From Pseudoalteromonas sp. R3 (GTDB lineage: Bacteria; Pseudomonadota; Gammaproteobacteria; Enterobacterales; Alteromonadaceae), in NCBI RefSeq assembly GCF_004014715.1, contig NZ_CP034835.1, forward strand, positions 1,116,001 to 1,180,000: 64,000 bases of DNA, in the 5' to 3' direction. The notes beneath the pieces are model-generated. The model had not been told where the DNA came from. It saw nothing but the letters and a program-made list of their open reading frames with translations, and searched no databases. Positions 1 through 8,708 of this stretch are shown here, in pieces (the stretch's first letter is position 1; each line of letters starts with the position of its first letter). The translations under genes and the position numbers were made by a program.

Positions 1-51
1 CAACAGCCCCGCGGGTTAAAGGTTTAACTTAAACAATGCTGAACATCGGCA

Positions 52-1296
52 TTATGTATCCGTTGGTTGAGGTACCGCTGAATACAAATACTTAAGACTA
101 TTAATGGTATCTTTTGCTTTAACATAGGCATCCTCACCCTGCTTTGCTGTCACAATGCAAAAGGCAGAACGTTCAAAGCTACTGCTAAGGTGTGAGACAA
201 TATCGCCCTCAGTTTTCATAATGACAAAGTGTGTTACAGCATCGTCATTTTTCAGGCTGGCTGTATTTTCGACTTTTTCGACTTTAAATTGGCCAGTAAA
301 AGAAGGGGCTAGAAATGCAATTGCTGCACTTCGTACGGGCGTGACCGACGCTGGGAGCTGAGATGCAATTTTTTGTCCCAGAGATTGTTGGATGGTGAGT
401 GTGAGCAAGTCAATTTCTGTGGCCTGCTTAACCAGCTCGAATATCCTGTCTCCCCCCAGCCGGGTGTGCGTTTCTATGAATCTGGGACCTTGTTCAGTCA
501 GGATGATTTCTGTGTGTGAAGGGCCATTTTGGATCCCAACTACTTCAATGATTTTGCTAACAAACTGGTGTATTTGCGCCTGCTGTGTTTCGCTAATGGG
601 GGCTGGCACCATATGTCCCAGTTCAACAAAGCTGTCCGGATGCTTGTATTTTTTGGTCACCGCGACAATATAAGGCAGGCCATCTTCCGAAATGGCTTCC
701 ACGCTGAACTCTTCACCAACCAGGAATTCTTCAAGTAGGAAGGGGTATGTAAGGTGTTCAAGTGCGCAGTCCAGCGCTTGTTGATCATAAATTTTTTTGA
801 CATCCAGGCTGCCGGTTGCAGCTAAAGGTTTAATAATGACAGGGAAGCCATGTGTGGCGACGAAATCTTCCACTGTGCTGAGGCCCTCAGCCACATGATA
901 GGCTGTTTTATCTATATTGTGCTCGGCCAGCAGAGCGCGAGTTAAATGCTTATTGTGGACCTGCTTGATGGTTTGTTCAGATACTGGGAAAGGGAGCGCT
1001 AATGCCTGGCTGATCTTGAGTGCATGCAATTGCAAGTCATCGTTGTAGGTACATACTGCATCAAATGGGGTGTGTTGGTGAAGTAACACCGCATGCTCCA
1101 GGAAATCGTCTTCTGTTGCGTTATCAGCAAAGCAGAATACGCCCTGATAGCCAAATTTAACATCTGCTTCGAGCGCCGCGCTGAGCTTTATGAACAGTAC
1201 TATGTCATGGCCCATGGCTTTCAGTACTTTATGTGCAGGCCTGACGGTTCCCAGTAGCAGCACTCTCATTTTTTTACTGACATTGTCCTTACTCAT
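52..1296 (-). CDS. ATP-grasp carboxylate-amine ligase (fourth of four)
   Basis: This 414-residue protein has the layout of ATP-grasp amino-acid or dipeptide ligases of the BacD/carbamoyl-phosphate-synthase-like type: an N-terminal pre-ATP-grasp Rossmann part (about 1-115), the ATP-grasp fold (about 120-310) and a C-terminal subdomain. Visible ATP and Mg contacts are FPVIIKP (K156), LEEFLVGEE (E189-E190), GPSHTE (E263) and RFIETHTRLGGD (E275). Such enzymes activate a carboxylate as acyl phosphate and couple it to an amine. The start overlaps the stop of the upstream ligase gene (ATGA), with AGGAA about 8 nt before it, so translation is probably coupled. It is the last operon gene that can be seen; the cluster may continue past the left edge. 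The substrate cannot be read from the sequence. Confidence 0.85.
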   Translation of the reverse strand: MSKDNVSKKMRVLLLGTVRPAHKVLKAMGHDIVLFIKLSAALEADVKFGYQGVFCFADNATEDDFLEHAVLLHQHTPFDAVCTYNDDLQLHALKISQALALPFPVSEQTIKQVHNKHLTRALLAEHNIDKTAYHVAEGLSTVEDFVATHGFPVIIKPLAATGSLDVKKIYDQQALDCALEHLTYPFLLEEFLVGEEFSVEAISEDGLPYIVAVTKKYKHPDSFVELGHMVPAPISETQQAQIHQFVSKIIEVVGIQNGPSHTEIILTEQGPRFIETHTRLGGDRIFELVKQATEIDLLTLTIQQSLGQKIASQLPASVTPVRSAAIAFLAPSFTGQFKVEKVENTASLKNDDAVTHFVIMKTEGDIVSHLSSSFERSAFCIVTAKQGEDAYVKAKDTINSLKYLYSAVPQPTDT

Positions 1297-2525
1297 TCGG
1301 CTAATTCCTGTTCGGTTGATGATGGCTTAATGGTTTTTATGTTCAACTTACGCTGTACATCAGTCAGTGTTGTTGTGACACATTGAGGCTTTTCCCCCGC
1401 GATGAGCACGAACCCAGAGCGGCTGGAAGAGCAGGTCGCTTGCTCAACACGGTCCCCTTTATTCAATGTAATATTTAGTTTGATGACGCCAGGTGTGGCA
1501 CTGGCTTCGTGATGGCCTTCAATTGCAGAGAAAATGCCAGGCTCTGGTGTGAAGAATCTTACCGCTGCATGGTTAAACTCAGGGGGGTGCCTGGGCGATG
1601 GCAGGTTTAACAGGCTAGCCACCGTTTCCATAAACAAATCGACGCCCCGGGTGAGCCTTACCATTTCCCAAATACTATCACCGCCGGGCCTGGGTTGTGT
1701 TTCTATGATGTAGACTTCGCTATTGAACACTTTTACTTCAGTATGAGAGGGACCGGTCTTCATGCCAATTTGGTCCAGTAACCCTGTCACTGCTGATGAA
1801 ATTTTTCGTGCCACTTTTGCAGACAGGTGAGCGGGTTGATTGTGCCCTAATTCAACAAAGTGAGGGGCACCCGTGGTGAGCTTCTCGGTGATGGCGAGTA
1901 TTTCGTGCTTACCCTGCTTGCTAAAACTCTCGATGCTATATTCATCGCCACCAATAAATTTCTCTACAATCAATGTTCCTGATGTACATTGCTGACAATA
2001 GATGAGAGCACTGTTTAGCGATGCGGGAGAGTCGACCTTACAAACACCAATGCTGCCCACACCCTCTTCAGGTTTTATGATAACCGGATACCCCAGGTCA
2101 GTGCAGGCATTGCTCAGCTCGTTTAGATCAGTGATCGAATGGTAAGGGACGAGTGCACTGGTATTATGTGGCGCGTTGGCAATGGCGGCCCTCATCAGGC
2201 TTTTGTTTTTCGCCAGCTCTACTGTTAGCGTATTACAATTTCCCGGGATATTGAGCCACTCAGAGACTCGGGCTGCGCCAGGCAGGCCCCGTTCAGTAAA
2301 TGAACAAACAAGATGTAATTGATGATCTGTATGTATTCGGGTGACTTCGTGTTTCAGGTCAGTAAGCTGTTCATAATCGAGCTCAGTACTAAACAGACAC
2401 AGCCTCTTTTGTGATGCATCCAGTAACCCGGGTTTTTGGATAAAAAAGAGCGTCAGTCCGAGCGACGCTATGGACTCTAAGTGATAAACACTCCCGCCAA
2501 TTATCAAAACATTCTTGCTGTTCAT
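1293..2525 (-). CDS. ATP-grasp carboxylate-amine ligase (third of four)
   Basis: This 410-residue protein has an ATP-grasp fold with YPVIIKPEEGVGS (K151), LIVEKFIGGDE (E188), GPSHTE (E263) and YIIETQPRPGGD (E275). These are the nucleotide and Mg ligands expected of L-amino-acid ligase-type enzymes. It is similar in length and motif spacing to its downstream neighbour (GPSHTE and an IET box at the same residue numbers), so the two may be tandem duplicates that have diverged in specificity. It starts 8 nt after the stop of the class IV aminotransferase gene and overlaps the next ligase gene by 4 nt, so it sits inside one transcription unit. The reaction type is known for the family; the partners joined are unknown. 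Confidence 0.85.
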   Translation of the reverse strand: MNSKNVLIIGGSVYHLESIASLGLTLFFIQKPGLLDASQKRLCLFSTELDYEQLTDLKHEVTRIHTDHQLHLVCSFTERGLPGAARVSEWLNIPGNCNTLTVELAKNKSLMRAAIANAPHNTSALVPYHSITDLNELSNACTDLGYPVIIKPEEGVGSIGVCKVDSPASLNSALIYCQQCTSGTLIVEKFIGGDEYSIESFSKQGKHEILAITEKLTTGAPHFVELGHNQPAHLSAKVARKISSAVTGLLDQIGMKTGPSHTEVKVFNSEVYIIETQPRPGGDSIWEMVRLTRGVDLFMETVASLLNLPSPRHPPEFNHAAVRFFTPEPGIFSAIEGHHEASATPGVIKLNITLNKGDRVEQATCSSSRSGFVLIAGEKPQCVTTTLTDVQRKLNIKTIKPSSTEQELAE

Positions 2526-2533
2526 GGCATCTC

Positions 2534-3376
2534 TTAGGCAGTGGTTAAGTTAGCAATATAGGCTTCGTATTGCTTTGAAAGAAACTCAAAACACGCGCAG
2601 TTGGTGTAATGTCTTCCATTCAGAGATGCCGCGCGAACCACGCCAGCCGCGGTACCCGTCAAAAGAATTTCATCTGCTGTTTTTAAGTCATAGGTATTGA
2701 TTGAGCGTTCAACCAGGTCATAGTGGCTGCGTTTGAGTAATTCAATACAGATGTTCTTGGTGATCCCGTCCAGTGCACCGTCTTTAAGTGGTGGATAGGA
2801 AACCTGATTGCCAGATACGATGAACAAGTTTTCGGTGGTGCATTCAGATACATTGCCTTCGCCATTTAACATTACGGCTTCTTCCGCCCCTAATGCAGTC
2901 GCTTCCATTTTGGCCAGAATATTATTGAGATAGTTAAGTGACTTGATCCTGGGGTCCAGAGCGGAGGCTCTGTTACGGGTGACTGAACTGATGATCAGTT
3001 TAATGCCCGCATCATTATCGTACAGCTTGATTGGGCTTGCGATAAGGATCACGGTTGGTTGTTGGCAGCTTCTTGGGTCGATGCCCAGTTTTCCTTCTCC
3101 TCGGGTGACAATCAATCTGATGTAACCATCACCTTGATGGCTTTTCGCCACGTCATTGAGAATGTGCAGCATGTCGGTTTTGCTGTATTGGATAGAAAGA
3201 TCAATGGCTTTTGCAGATTGATACAGCCTGTCTACATGCTCCTCGGCGAATAGCACTGCGTCACCAAAAAAACGAAACCCTTCAAAAATCCCATCTCCAT
3301 ATAAAAGCCCATGATCCAGCACACTGACCACTGCATCCTGTTTTTCTACAAACTGCCCATCTTTCCAAAATATCAT
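2534..3376 (-). CDS. Class IV PLP aminotransferase (BCAT/DAAT-like)
   Basis: This 280-residue protein is of typical length for fold-type IV PLP enzymes. YGDGIFEG (about 26-33) is the usual N-terminal motif. RIKSLNYLNN carries the likely Schiff-base lysine K145, and GNVSECTTENLF supplies E178 for the pyridine nitrogen. LLTGTAAGV near the C terminus resembles the phosphate-binding turn. The KSLNYLNN string looks more like branched-chain aminotransferases than aminodeoxychorismate lyase, but D-amino-acid aminotransferase activity cannot be excluded. The ATG follows immediately after the stop of the LanC-like gene, so the genes are co-translated. In this cluster it probably supplies or consumes an amino acid or 2-keto acid, possibly paired with the dehydrogenase-like first gene. 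Confidence 0.85.
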   Translation of the reverse strand: MIFWKDGQFVEKQDAVVSVLDHGLLYGDGIFEGFRFFGDAVLFAEEHVDRLYQSAKAIDLSIQYSKTDMLHILNDVAKSHQGDGYIRLIVTRGEGKLGIDPRSCQQPTVILIASPIKLYDNDAGIKLIISSVTRNRASALDPRIKSLNYLNNILAKMEATALGAEEAVMLNGEGNVSECTTENLFIVSGNQVSYPPLKDGALDGITKNICIELLKRSHYDLVERSINTYDLKTADEILLTGTAAGVVRAASLNGRHYTNCACFEFLSKQYEAYIANLTTA

Positions 3377-4615
3377 CTAGTTCACCTTATCCAATGTAAG
3401 AATACCTGTGTTTTTTAGTGCACAATCAGCCGCAAAGACGGCGGTGCCGATATCTCCGACCCAATATCTGTGTTTAAACTGGCCGACCTTCTCATGGGTT
3501 TTCAGACTACTGGCAATCGCGGAGTCACAAAACTGTTGTGCTTTGTCTAACCACATCGCATCGCCTGTTCTGCGGTACATAAACAGAAAGGCGTAACCAT
3601 TGCCGGCGGTTCCGTGGCATATCCCGCCAACTGATTTGCTTAATGGCCCTGCTTGCCAGGTCATATTGGCAGCTTGCTCCAACATCCGTTCAAACGCAGG
3701 GTCGTGGCTCTGATAGCCTGCCAGGGAGGTCACTATGCCGGGCGCGCCATGACACCATTGCACCAGCTTTGCTGTCCGATGCGGTCTGGGTGTGCCAATA
3801 CTTTGCGCCCAGTTGCAGCACGTATCACTATTGAGGCGGGTGTGAGCTAAAACGTCTACGGTATTGGCAAAAAATTCATCGCGCGCAGGAAAGTCTGGTA
3901 AGAGTGACTGTGAAGCCAGTATGGCGTGCGCATTGCCCGCATAACCGTGTGCAGCACCAAGGTGATAGACGGAGACGCCATCTAAAAATTGTTTCCAAAT
4001 TTTGTGCTGACCGTCAGGTGCGGGTTCCAGTTTGTAAATCATGGAGGCACAGATCTCTTGATATAAGTCTAACCAGCGAGCTTCTTGCGACAAGCGGTGC
4101 ATATGCAGACAGCACAGTGCACAGGCGGATTCTCCCCAAAACAACTCGTTTGATATCAGGCGTGCATGTTGCAGAGTAAGCTGAAATATCTGATCAGCGA
4201 TTCTGTTGCTTGGGTTGATCAAATATCGAAATAACAGAATACCTGACAGACCAAAAAACAATCCTGTTTCATAGTTGGGTGTGCTGTTACTGAGAAAGCC
4301 CTGCTCCAATTCGGCGCACTGTTTCTCAAGATCGATCTTTGGTTGTACGCCGAGCTGTTTGCAGAGGTAGTGGTAGCCCCACAGAGCACCCAGTTCGCCA
4401 TTGTAGAGTGTATAACTCCAGGATAGCGGTTCGTGAACTGCGTCGTATAGCTCGGTCAATTCCGCCGGGACTTCATGTGCGATGGGATGATTGTCCGCAG
4501 TCGCCGAACGCTGGTTCCTCAAGTATTCATATTCTTCTATCACCCGGCGTACATAGCTTAGAGGGTCTGCCTGGTTTGCTGTCAGCGCCGTGTGTCTGTG
4601 GGATTCCCAAATCAT
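3377..4615 (-). CDS. LanC/LanCL-like zinc protein
   Basis: This 412-residue protein has the repeated Gly-rich helices of the LanC toroid. Residues matching the catalytic set of LanC cyclases are present: GAAHGYAGN (H223), QWCHGAPG (C288, H289) and GICHGTAGN (C333, H334). C288, C333 and H334 would bind zinc, as their counterparts do in nisin cyclase NisC. The WCHGAPG and CHGTAGN wording is closer to the stand-alone LanCL family than to many lantibiotic cyclases. LanC enzymes add Cys thiols to dehydroamino acids, and LanCL proteins add glutathione to dehydrated residues. No LanB or LanM dehydratase and no obvious precursor peptide occurs nearby; its neighbours are four ATP-grasp ligases. The substrate may therefore be a small ligase-made peptide. 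The family call is strong, the reaction is inference. Confidence 0.85.
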   Translation of the reverse strand: MIWESHRHTALTANQADPLSYVRRVIEEYEYLRNQRSATADNHPIAHEVPAELTELYDAVHEPLSWSYTLYNGELGALWGYHYLCKQLGVQPKIDLEKQCAELEQGFLSNSTPNYETGLFFGLSGILLFRYLINPSNRIADQIFQLTLQHARLISNELFWGESACALCCLHMHRLSQEARWLDLYQEICASMIYKLEPAPDGQHKIWKQFLDGVSVYHLGAAHGYAGNAHAILASQSLLPDFPARDEFFANTVDVLAHTRLNSDTCCNWAQSIGTPRPHRTAKLVQWCHGAPGIVTSLAGYQSHDPAFERMLEQAANMTWQAGPLSKSVGGICHGTAGNGYAFLFMYRRTGDAMWLDKAQQFCDSAIASSLKTHEKVGQFKHRYWVGDIGTAVFAADCALKNTGILTLDKVN

Positions 4616-4628
4616 ATACTAATCCAGT

Positions 4629-5843
4629 TTAGTGTCTTGGTTCGAAAGAAAAAGTATTTTTGTACCAGGTGTTTACATTCTGAATACAAGCATCAAGCTG
4701 AGCAGGAGTATTGGCTGCTAACAGACAGCAAAATAGGTGACTCACTGAATTGCTGCCGCCGTTATAATGCTGGCCATGTATAAAGTTGGCGTGGTATTCA
4801 ATAATCCCCAGATCTTGTGGCACCGCATAGTTTTTGACTATCAAGGTACCTGTTAGTGGTGGAAACAACAGGTAGGCGGTGTACTCTGCCGGAGTAGGTG
4901 AAAAGTCGTTGCGATGAAAGGTTTTTCCCATCTGTAGCTGAATAAAAATGTGATTGATATCGATATTGAATGCTCTGGCAATAGACTGAGGTATCAAGGC
5001 TCCGGCGGGCCGTGACGCAATTTCACACAACAGAGGGTTGTTACCGGGTTGGTAAAAGATCTCACAGTGAAACACGTAATTTTCTGTGTCGGGCATAGCC
5101 TCAATGACACGCTTCGCAAACGTTTTAAGAATGCCGGCATCATCACTGTGCTGTGACAGTAAAATACTGCCATGTGTTTGACCATCCAGAAAGGACAGGT
5201 TCGGCGAAATATATTTGTGAACGCAACTAAAGACTACCTCTCCTTGACTGACAATACCATCAACATGATAAACGTCATAAGATACAAACTGCTCAAGCAT
5301 CAGGCTCTGATACTTTTCAAGTTGTGGGTAATCACCGACTGAGGATTCGTCCTCCAGAATGAAGGTATCCCGGCTGCCTGAACTATCCAATGGTTTGATA
5401 ACCATTGGGAAGTCATTCTGTGTGCTCAACTGGGCAGTCAGGTTAACAGGACTGACTTTCGTAAAACCAGGAACGTCAATGTGCTGGGCGGCACACAGAG
5501 ATTTCATTACGTATTTATCTCTAAATGCGTTGGCGGAAGTCAGGCTTTGACCTGCGATACCGAACTGTGCTCGTAACTGTGCACTTAAAATTGTATCTGC
5601 TTCGACATGGAACAAAACCAGGTCAATGTGTCGGTTATTAATAAACGACAGTACTTCTTCTAAGACAAAGGGAGCCGTCTGTGCATAACACACTTCATCT
5701 GTGGTTGTTTCATCCACCAACTCAGCCGGGCAAGATGTCATCAGTAGCAGGTGGCAGTTTTCAAAGGTCTCTTTGGCCCACTGTGATAACTTGAATGAGC
5801 ATTCACCCAGGAAGTTTTTGTGCTGCAGAGCCAGAATATTCAT
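4629..5843 (-). CDS. ATP-grasp carboxylate-amine ligase (second of four, divergent)
   Basis: I start this 404-residue protein at 5843 because that ATG overlaps the stop of the upstream ligase gene (ATGA) and has GAGGGAGA just before it; an in-frame start lies 18 nt further up. ATP-grasp motifs are FPMVIKPLDSSGS (K150), LMLEQFVSYD (E184), FHCEIF (E261) and LLCEIASRPAGA (E274). The GPSHTE box shared by the other three ligases is replaced by YVFHCE, so this is the most divergent of the four and probably uses a different acceptor or donor. It is followed 13 nt later by the LanC-like gene. Confidence 0.82.
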   Translation of the reverse strand: MNILALQHKNFLGECSFKLSQWAKETFENCHLLLMTSCPAELVDETTTDEVCYAQTAPFVLEEVLSFINNRHIDLVLFHVEADTILSAQLRAQFGIAGQSLTSANAFRDKYVMKSLCAAQHIDVPGFTKVSPVNLTAQLSTQNDFPMVIKPLDSSGSRDTFILEDESSVGDYPQLEKYQSLMLEQFVSYDVYHVDGIVSQGEVVFSCVHKYISPNLSFLDGQTHGSILLSQHSDDAGILKTFAKRVIEAMPDTENYVFHCEIFYQPGNNPLLCEIASRPAGALIPQSIARAFNIDINHIFIQLQMGKTFHRNDFSPTPAEYTAYLLFPPLTGTLIVKNYAVPQDLGIIEYHANFIHGQHYNGGSNSVSHLFCCLLAANTPAQLDACIQNVNTWYKNTFSFEPRH

Positions 5844-7093
5844 TGTTCTCCCTCTTGCCACTCAATATATAAGTTATCTTTAACCTGTTGATGAAAGTGG
5901 TGCATGTCCTGAAATGTATGATGCTCAGAAATGATGAAGCCGGGATAAGATGTACAAAGTGGGTAGCCCGGAACATAGTCTCCCTGTTTGTAATTGGTGA
6001 CGACTCGCTGTGTTTGCGCCACTGAATTAACCCATTCCAACCCCTGATAACCGGTAAAAAAGCCACCTGTGCCTAATGGGATCACGTAATTACCCGCATA
6101 TTTTGACTTTTTACTTTGAAAGGTGGCTGGGTCAAGTGCACAGCCTGTGGCAAGTTTAAAGCAGGCCTCAAATAGCTCGATCCCAGAGGACAGTCTGATC
6201 AACTCAGCAGGTACCCCAGAACCTCCCACACGGGCACCCACTTCAATGATGTACGGAATACCGTTACAAACACGCAATTCGGTGTGGGATGGACCATTGC
6301 GCAAGCCCACCGCTGTCAATGCACGCTCCACGGTGGTGACTATGCGTGCTTTTAGGGTTGCATCCAGTTGTGCAGGTACCTGATAAATAGATTTTTCAAA
6401 ATAGGGTCCCTGACAGTCTCCCTTATTGCCTATCGAGATAAACTCCAGCTTTCCGTCAACGGAAAATGTGTCACAAACCAGTTCCTCACCCTGTACATAC
6501 TCTTCAACAATAATGCCGCCCTTATCGACATAAAGAGATTCTTTGTCCAGTGAACGTGAGTTTGACGTTTGGGTGAGTTCAATAGCCGCTTTAAGTTCTT
6601 GCTCGTTATTGGCCTTAATCACTCCAATACTGCCAGCGCCTGCTGAGGGCTTTACGACAACGGGGAAGCGAATTTGAGTCATGTCTTCAATATGCCTGCC
6701 ATCGACAAAAAAAGGCTGGGGTATGCCTGCTTCTGTCAGTCGAGTTCGCATAATTAGCTTGTCACGACACGCTATGGCACATTCCAAACCGTTATGTTTG
6801 AGCGATGATTTCACACAGGCTTGCTCGACCCAGGGGATCAGCTGCTCACGCATGGTAAAGATGCCATTTAAGTTATGTTGGCTAAAAAAAGTTGCAAATT
6901 GCTCGTAACTTGATTGAGGCGCACCAAACAAGTCCAGTTCAATGATGTCTTTGCAAACGGGAGAATCCGTAAAGCAGGTTTCACCTTGACACACGACTTG
7001 ATAAATCTCGTACCCGAGCCGTTCAGCCGCTTCAAATATAAAGGTAAGCCCGGCAGATTTGTGACCAATTAAGGCAATTCTATTTTTGATCAT
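5840..7093 (-). CDS. ATP-grasp carboxylate-amine ligase (first of four)
   Basis: This 417-residue ATP-grasp enzyme has FPVVVKPSAGAGSIG (K148 and a Gly-rich loop), IIVEEYVQGEE (E197-E198), GPSHTE (E272) and YIIEVGARVGGSG (E284). The last string is very close to the Mg and substrate site of L-amino-acid ligases and related peptide-bond-forming ATP-grasp proteins. Its N-terminal 115 residues form the expected pre-ATP-grasp Rossmann unit. AAGGATT precedes the ATG, and only 3 nt separate it from the upstream cyclotransferase-like gene. That placement suggests, but does not prove, that this ligase adds the glutamyl group that the neighbour could remove. Confidence 0.85.
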   Translation of the reverse strand: MIKNRIALIGHKSAGLTFIFEAAERLGYEIYQVVCQGETCFTDSPVCKDIIELDLFGAPQSSYEQFATFFSQHNLNGIFTMREQLIPWVEQACVKSSLKHNGLECAIACRDKLIMRTRLTEAGIPQPFFVDGRHIEDMTQIRFPVVVKPSAGAGSIGVIKANNEQELKAAIELTQTSNSRSLDKESLYVDKGGIIVEEYVQGEELVCDTFSVDGKLEFISIGNKGDCQGPYFEKSIYQVPAQLDATLKARIVTTVERALTAVGLRNGPSHTELRVCNGIPYIIEVGARVGGSGVPAELIRLSSGIELFEACFKLATGCALDPATFQSKKSKYAGNYVIPLGTGGFFTGYQGLEWVNSVAQTQRVVTNYKQGDYVPGYPLCTSYPGFIISEHHTFQDMHHFHQQVKDNLYIEWQEGEQ

Positions 7094-7096
7094 TTG

Positions 7097-7576
7097 CTAA
7101 TCCTTAATTCGTGATGTTAAAGCAAATATCTTGTCTTCAATTTTTTGTCGATAATGGTCTGGGAGTTGGCAATCTTTGAGCCCTTGCTTGACCAGTGCTG
7201 CATATCTGCTTCCAGGGTTGCCTTCTTCCGGTGTTGTATAGTTAGCAATATATGTCAGAGCCCGGATTTCTTTGCCATCTTCGCGAATGAGTTGCACCTC
7301 TTTTTCGGCATAACGATTTTTGAAGAAAGCTTCGCGAACTCTGATTTGATTGAGTTGCGAGTCGTTAATCTTGAAAACCCCACCCCAAACCTGCGCGGTA
7401 TGATTGGCTTCAATGTTAAGAAAGCAATCCAGGCCATTTGTCGATGGGTAGTTAAACAAAAGATCGTACTTTGGCAGCATAAAAGCACCGGCAAAAATCC
7501 CTGCGGCATTCTCTTGGATGGTCTCAGACAGAGATTTGAAGTTCATACAGGAACCATAAGCAAAATAGTTAAACAT
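7097..7576 (-). CDS. Gamma-glutamylcyclotransferase-like (AIG2/GGCT fold)
   Basis: This 159-residue protein opens with YFAYGSCMN, the YGS substrate loop of the GGCT/AIG2 fold. VREAFFKNRY provides a glutamate (E82) seven residues before a tyrosine, the spacing of the catalytic Glu in this family. Family enzymes release a gamma-glutamyl group as 5-oxoproline from a free amine. BtrG in butirosin biosynthesis is a known case where such an enzyme removes a gamma-glutamyl protecting group put on by the ATP-grasp ligase BtrJ. The start codon overlaps the restored reading frame of the PLP enzyme by 8 nt, so translation is probably coupled. A deprotection role is an inference from the ATP-grasp neighbours. 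Confidence 0.78.
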   Translation of the reverse strand: MFNYFAYGSCMNFKSLSETIQENAAGIFAGAFMLPKYDLLFNYPSTNGLDCFLNIEANHTAQVWGGVFKINDSQLNQIRVREAFFKNRYAEKEVQLIREDGKEIRALTYIANYTTPEEGNPGSRYAALVKQGLKDCQLPDHYRQKIEDKIFALTSRIKD

Positions 7577-8680
7577 CAGAACTTTCCATAGCCTCTTTAA
7601 TTAAAGATAGGAGTTGTTGCTCAAACAATGCGTTGTTGTCGGGGTCCAAGCCTACGCTGACTCTGAATACCAGGCCCTGCGGTTGAGCTAGTCGTCGGCT
7701 TTGCATATCTGTATAAACCAATACCGGCTTACTTCCCCCCAGCTGTAGCCAATTTTGAGGTGAGCAAGTTGTTCAAAAATACGCCGTTCGTTCACTGCGT
7801 TCCGTGGCAATAGGAACGAGAAAAGTGAACCAGGCAAACCTGTGTTGTAGCCGTTTTGGTCAGTAAAATTGGTATCAAATTCGGGATAAATCAGCGCCAG
7901 CTCTGGACATTGTTGTCGCAGAGATTGAATCATTTGTAGGCATTGGCTGTTCTGTTCTTTGTACCTTACCTTGAGAGATTCCACACGTTGGCACAATGCA
8001 TATATCGGATTCTGATCCACATAATTGCCCATAATGGTGGAGTATTGGGCCAGAGGTGCTTGGTTGTGCTGTTTACAGGTGACTGAACCCATAAATATGT
8101 CAGAGCCGCCAGACATAAATTTGGTACACGAGTGAATACAGTAATCAGCTCCCAGTTGCAGAGGTTTGCAACTTAGGCCTGCTGACCAGGTATTGTCTAC
8201 CAGGCTAGTTGCATCGTGCATCTGGCACTGACTGAGGATATAACGAAGGTCGCATACATCTAACGTCATTGAGCCGACAGGCTCCAGATATACAATTTGA
8301 TACTGCCTGAAATCCAGCGATTTAACGACATCGTTATTATAAATCGCTTTATAAACAACCCGTATATTCAGCTTTTTTGATAAATAATTTAGGAAGGATT
8401 TAGTAGGCTCGTATATGTTGTCAGATGCTAATATTGTATCCCCACTTGAGGTGATGGCAGATAAGCAAGTTGTGATAGCCTGAAGTCCACTCGAATAGAG
8501 TTCAGTATAATCTCCACCTTCTAACTCAGAGATAAATTGACATAGGTGCTCTTTGACAATATTTCCATGACGCCCGTAAGTATATTTTTTCTTTGTTTGG
8601 TCTTTGAATTCTTCTAAATTCTCAAAATAAACAGTTGAAGAATAAGTGATAGGGGGATTCGCAAACTCTTTGAAATTCAT
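7569..8680 (-). CDS. Cys/Met-metabolism PLP enzyme, frameshifted near the C terminus
   Basis: The first frame encodes 330 residues of the cystathionine beta-lyase/gamma-synthase family: YTYGRHGN (Y35), SSGLQAI, VDNTW (D162) and the Schiff-base lysine in HSCTKFMSGG (K187). The frame stops at 7688 just after GYSWG, where the family normally reads SWGG followed by a C-terminal strand. Reading on in the adjacent frame from a six-G run (7735-7740) gives GSKPVLV and then GLVFRVSVGLDP, the expected end, with a stop at 7569 that overlaps the next start. One missing G explains the break. It may be a sequencing error, slippage or real inactivation. The upstream site AAGGGGG is a strong RBS. The enzyme would make or break C-S or C-beta bonds, which fits a partnership with the LanC-like protein. 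Confidence 0.78.
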
Positions 8681-8708
8681 TTTTATATCCCCCTTAGGTG
8701 TTTTTTAA

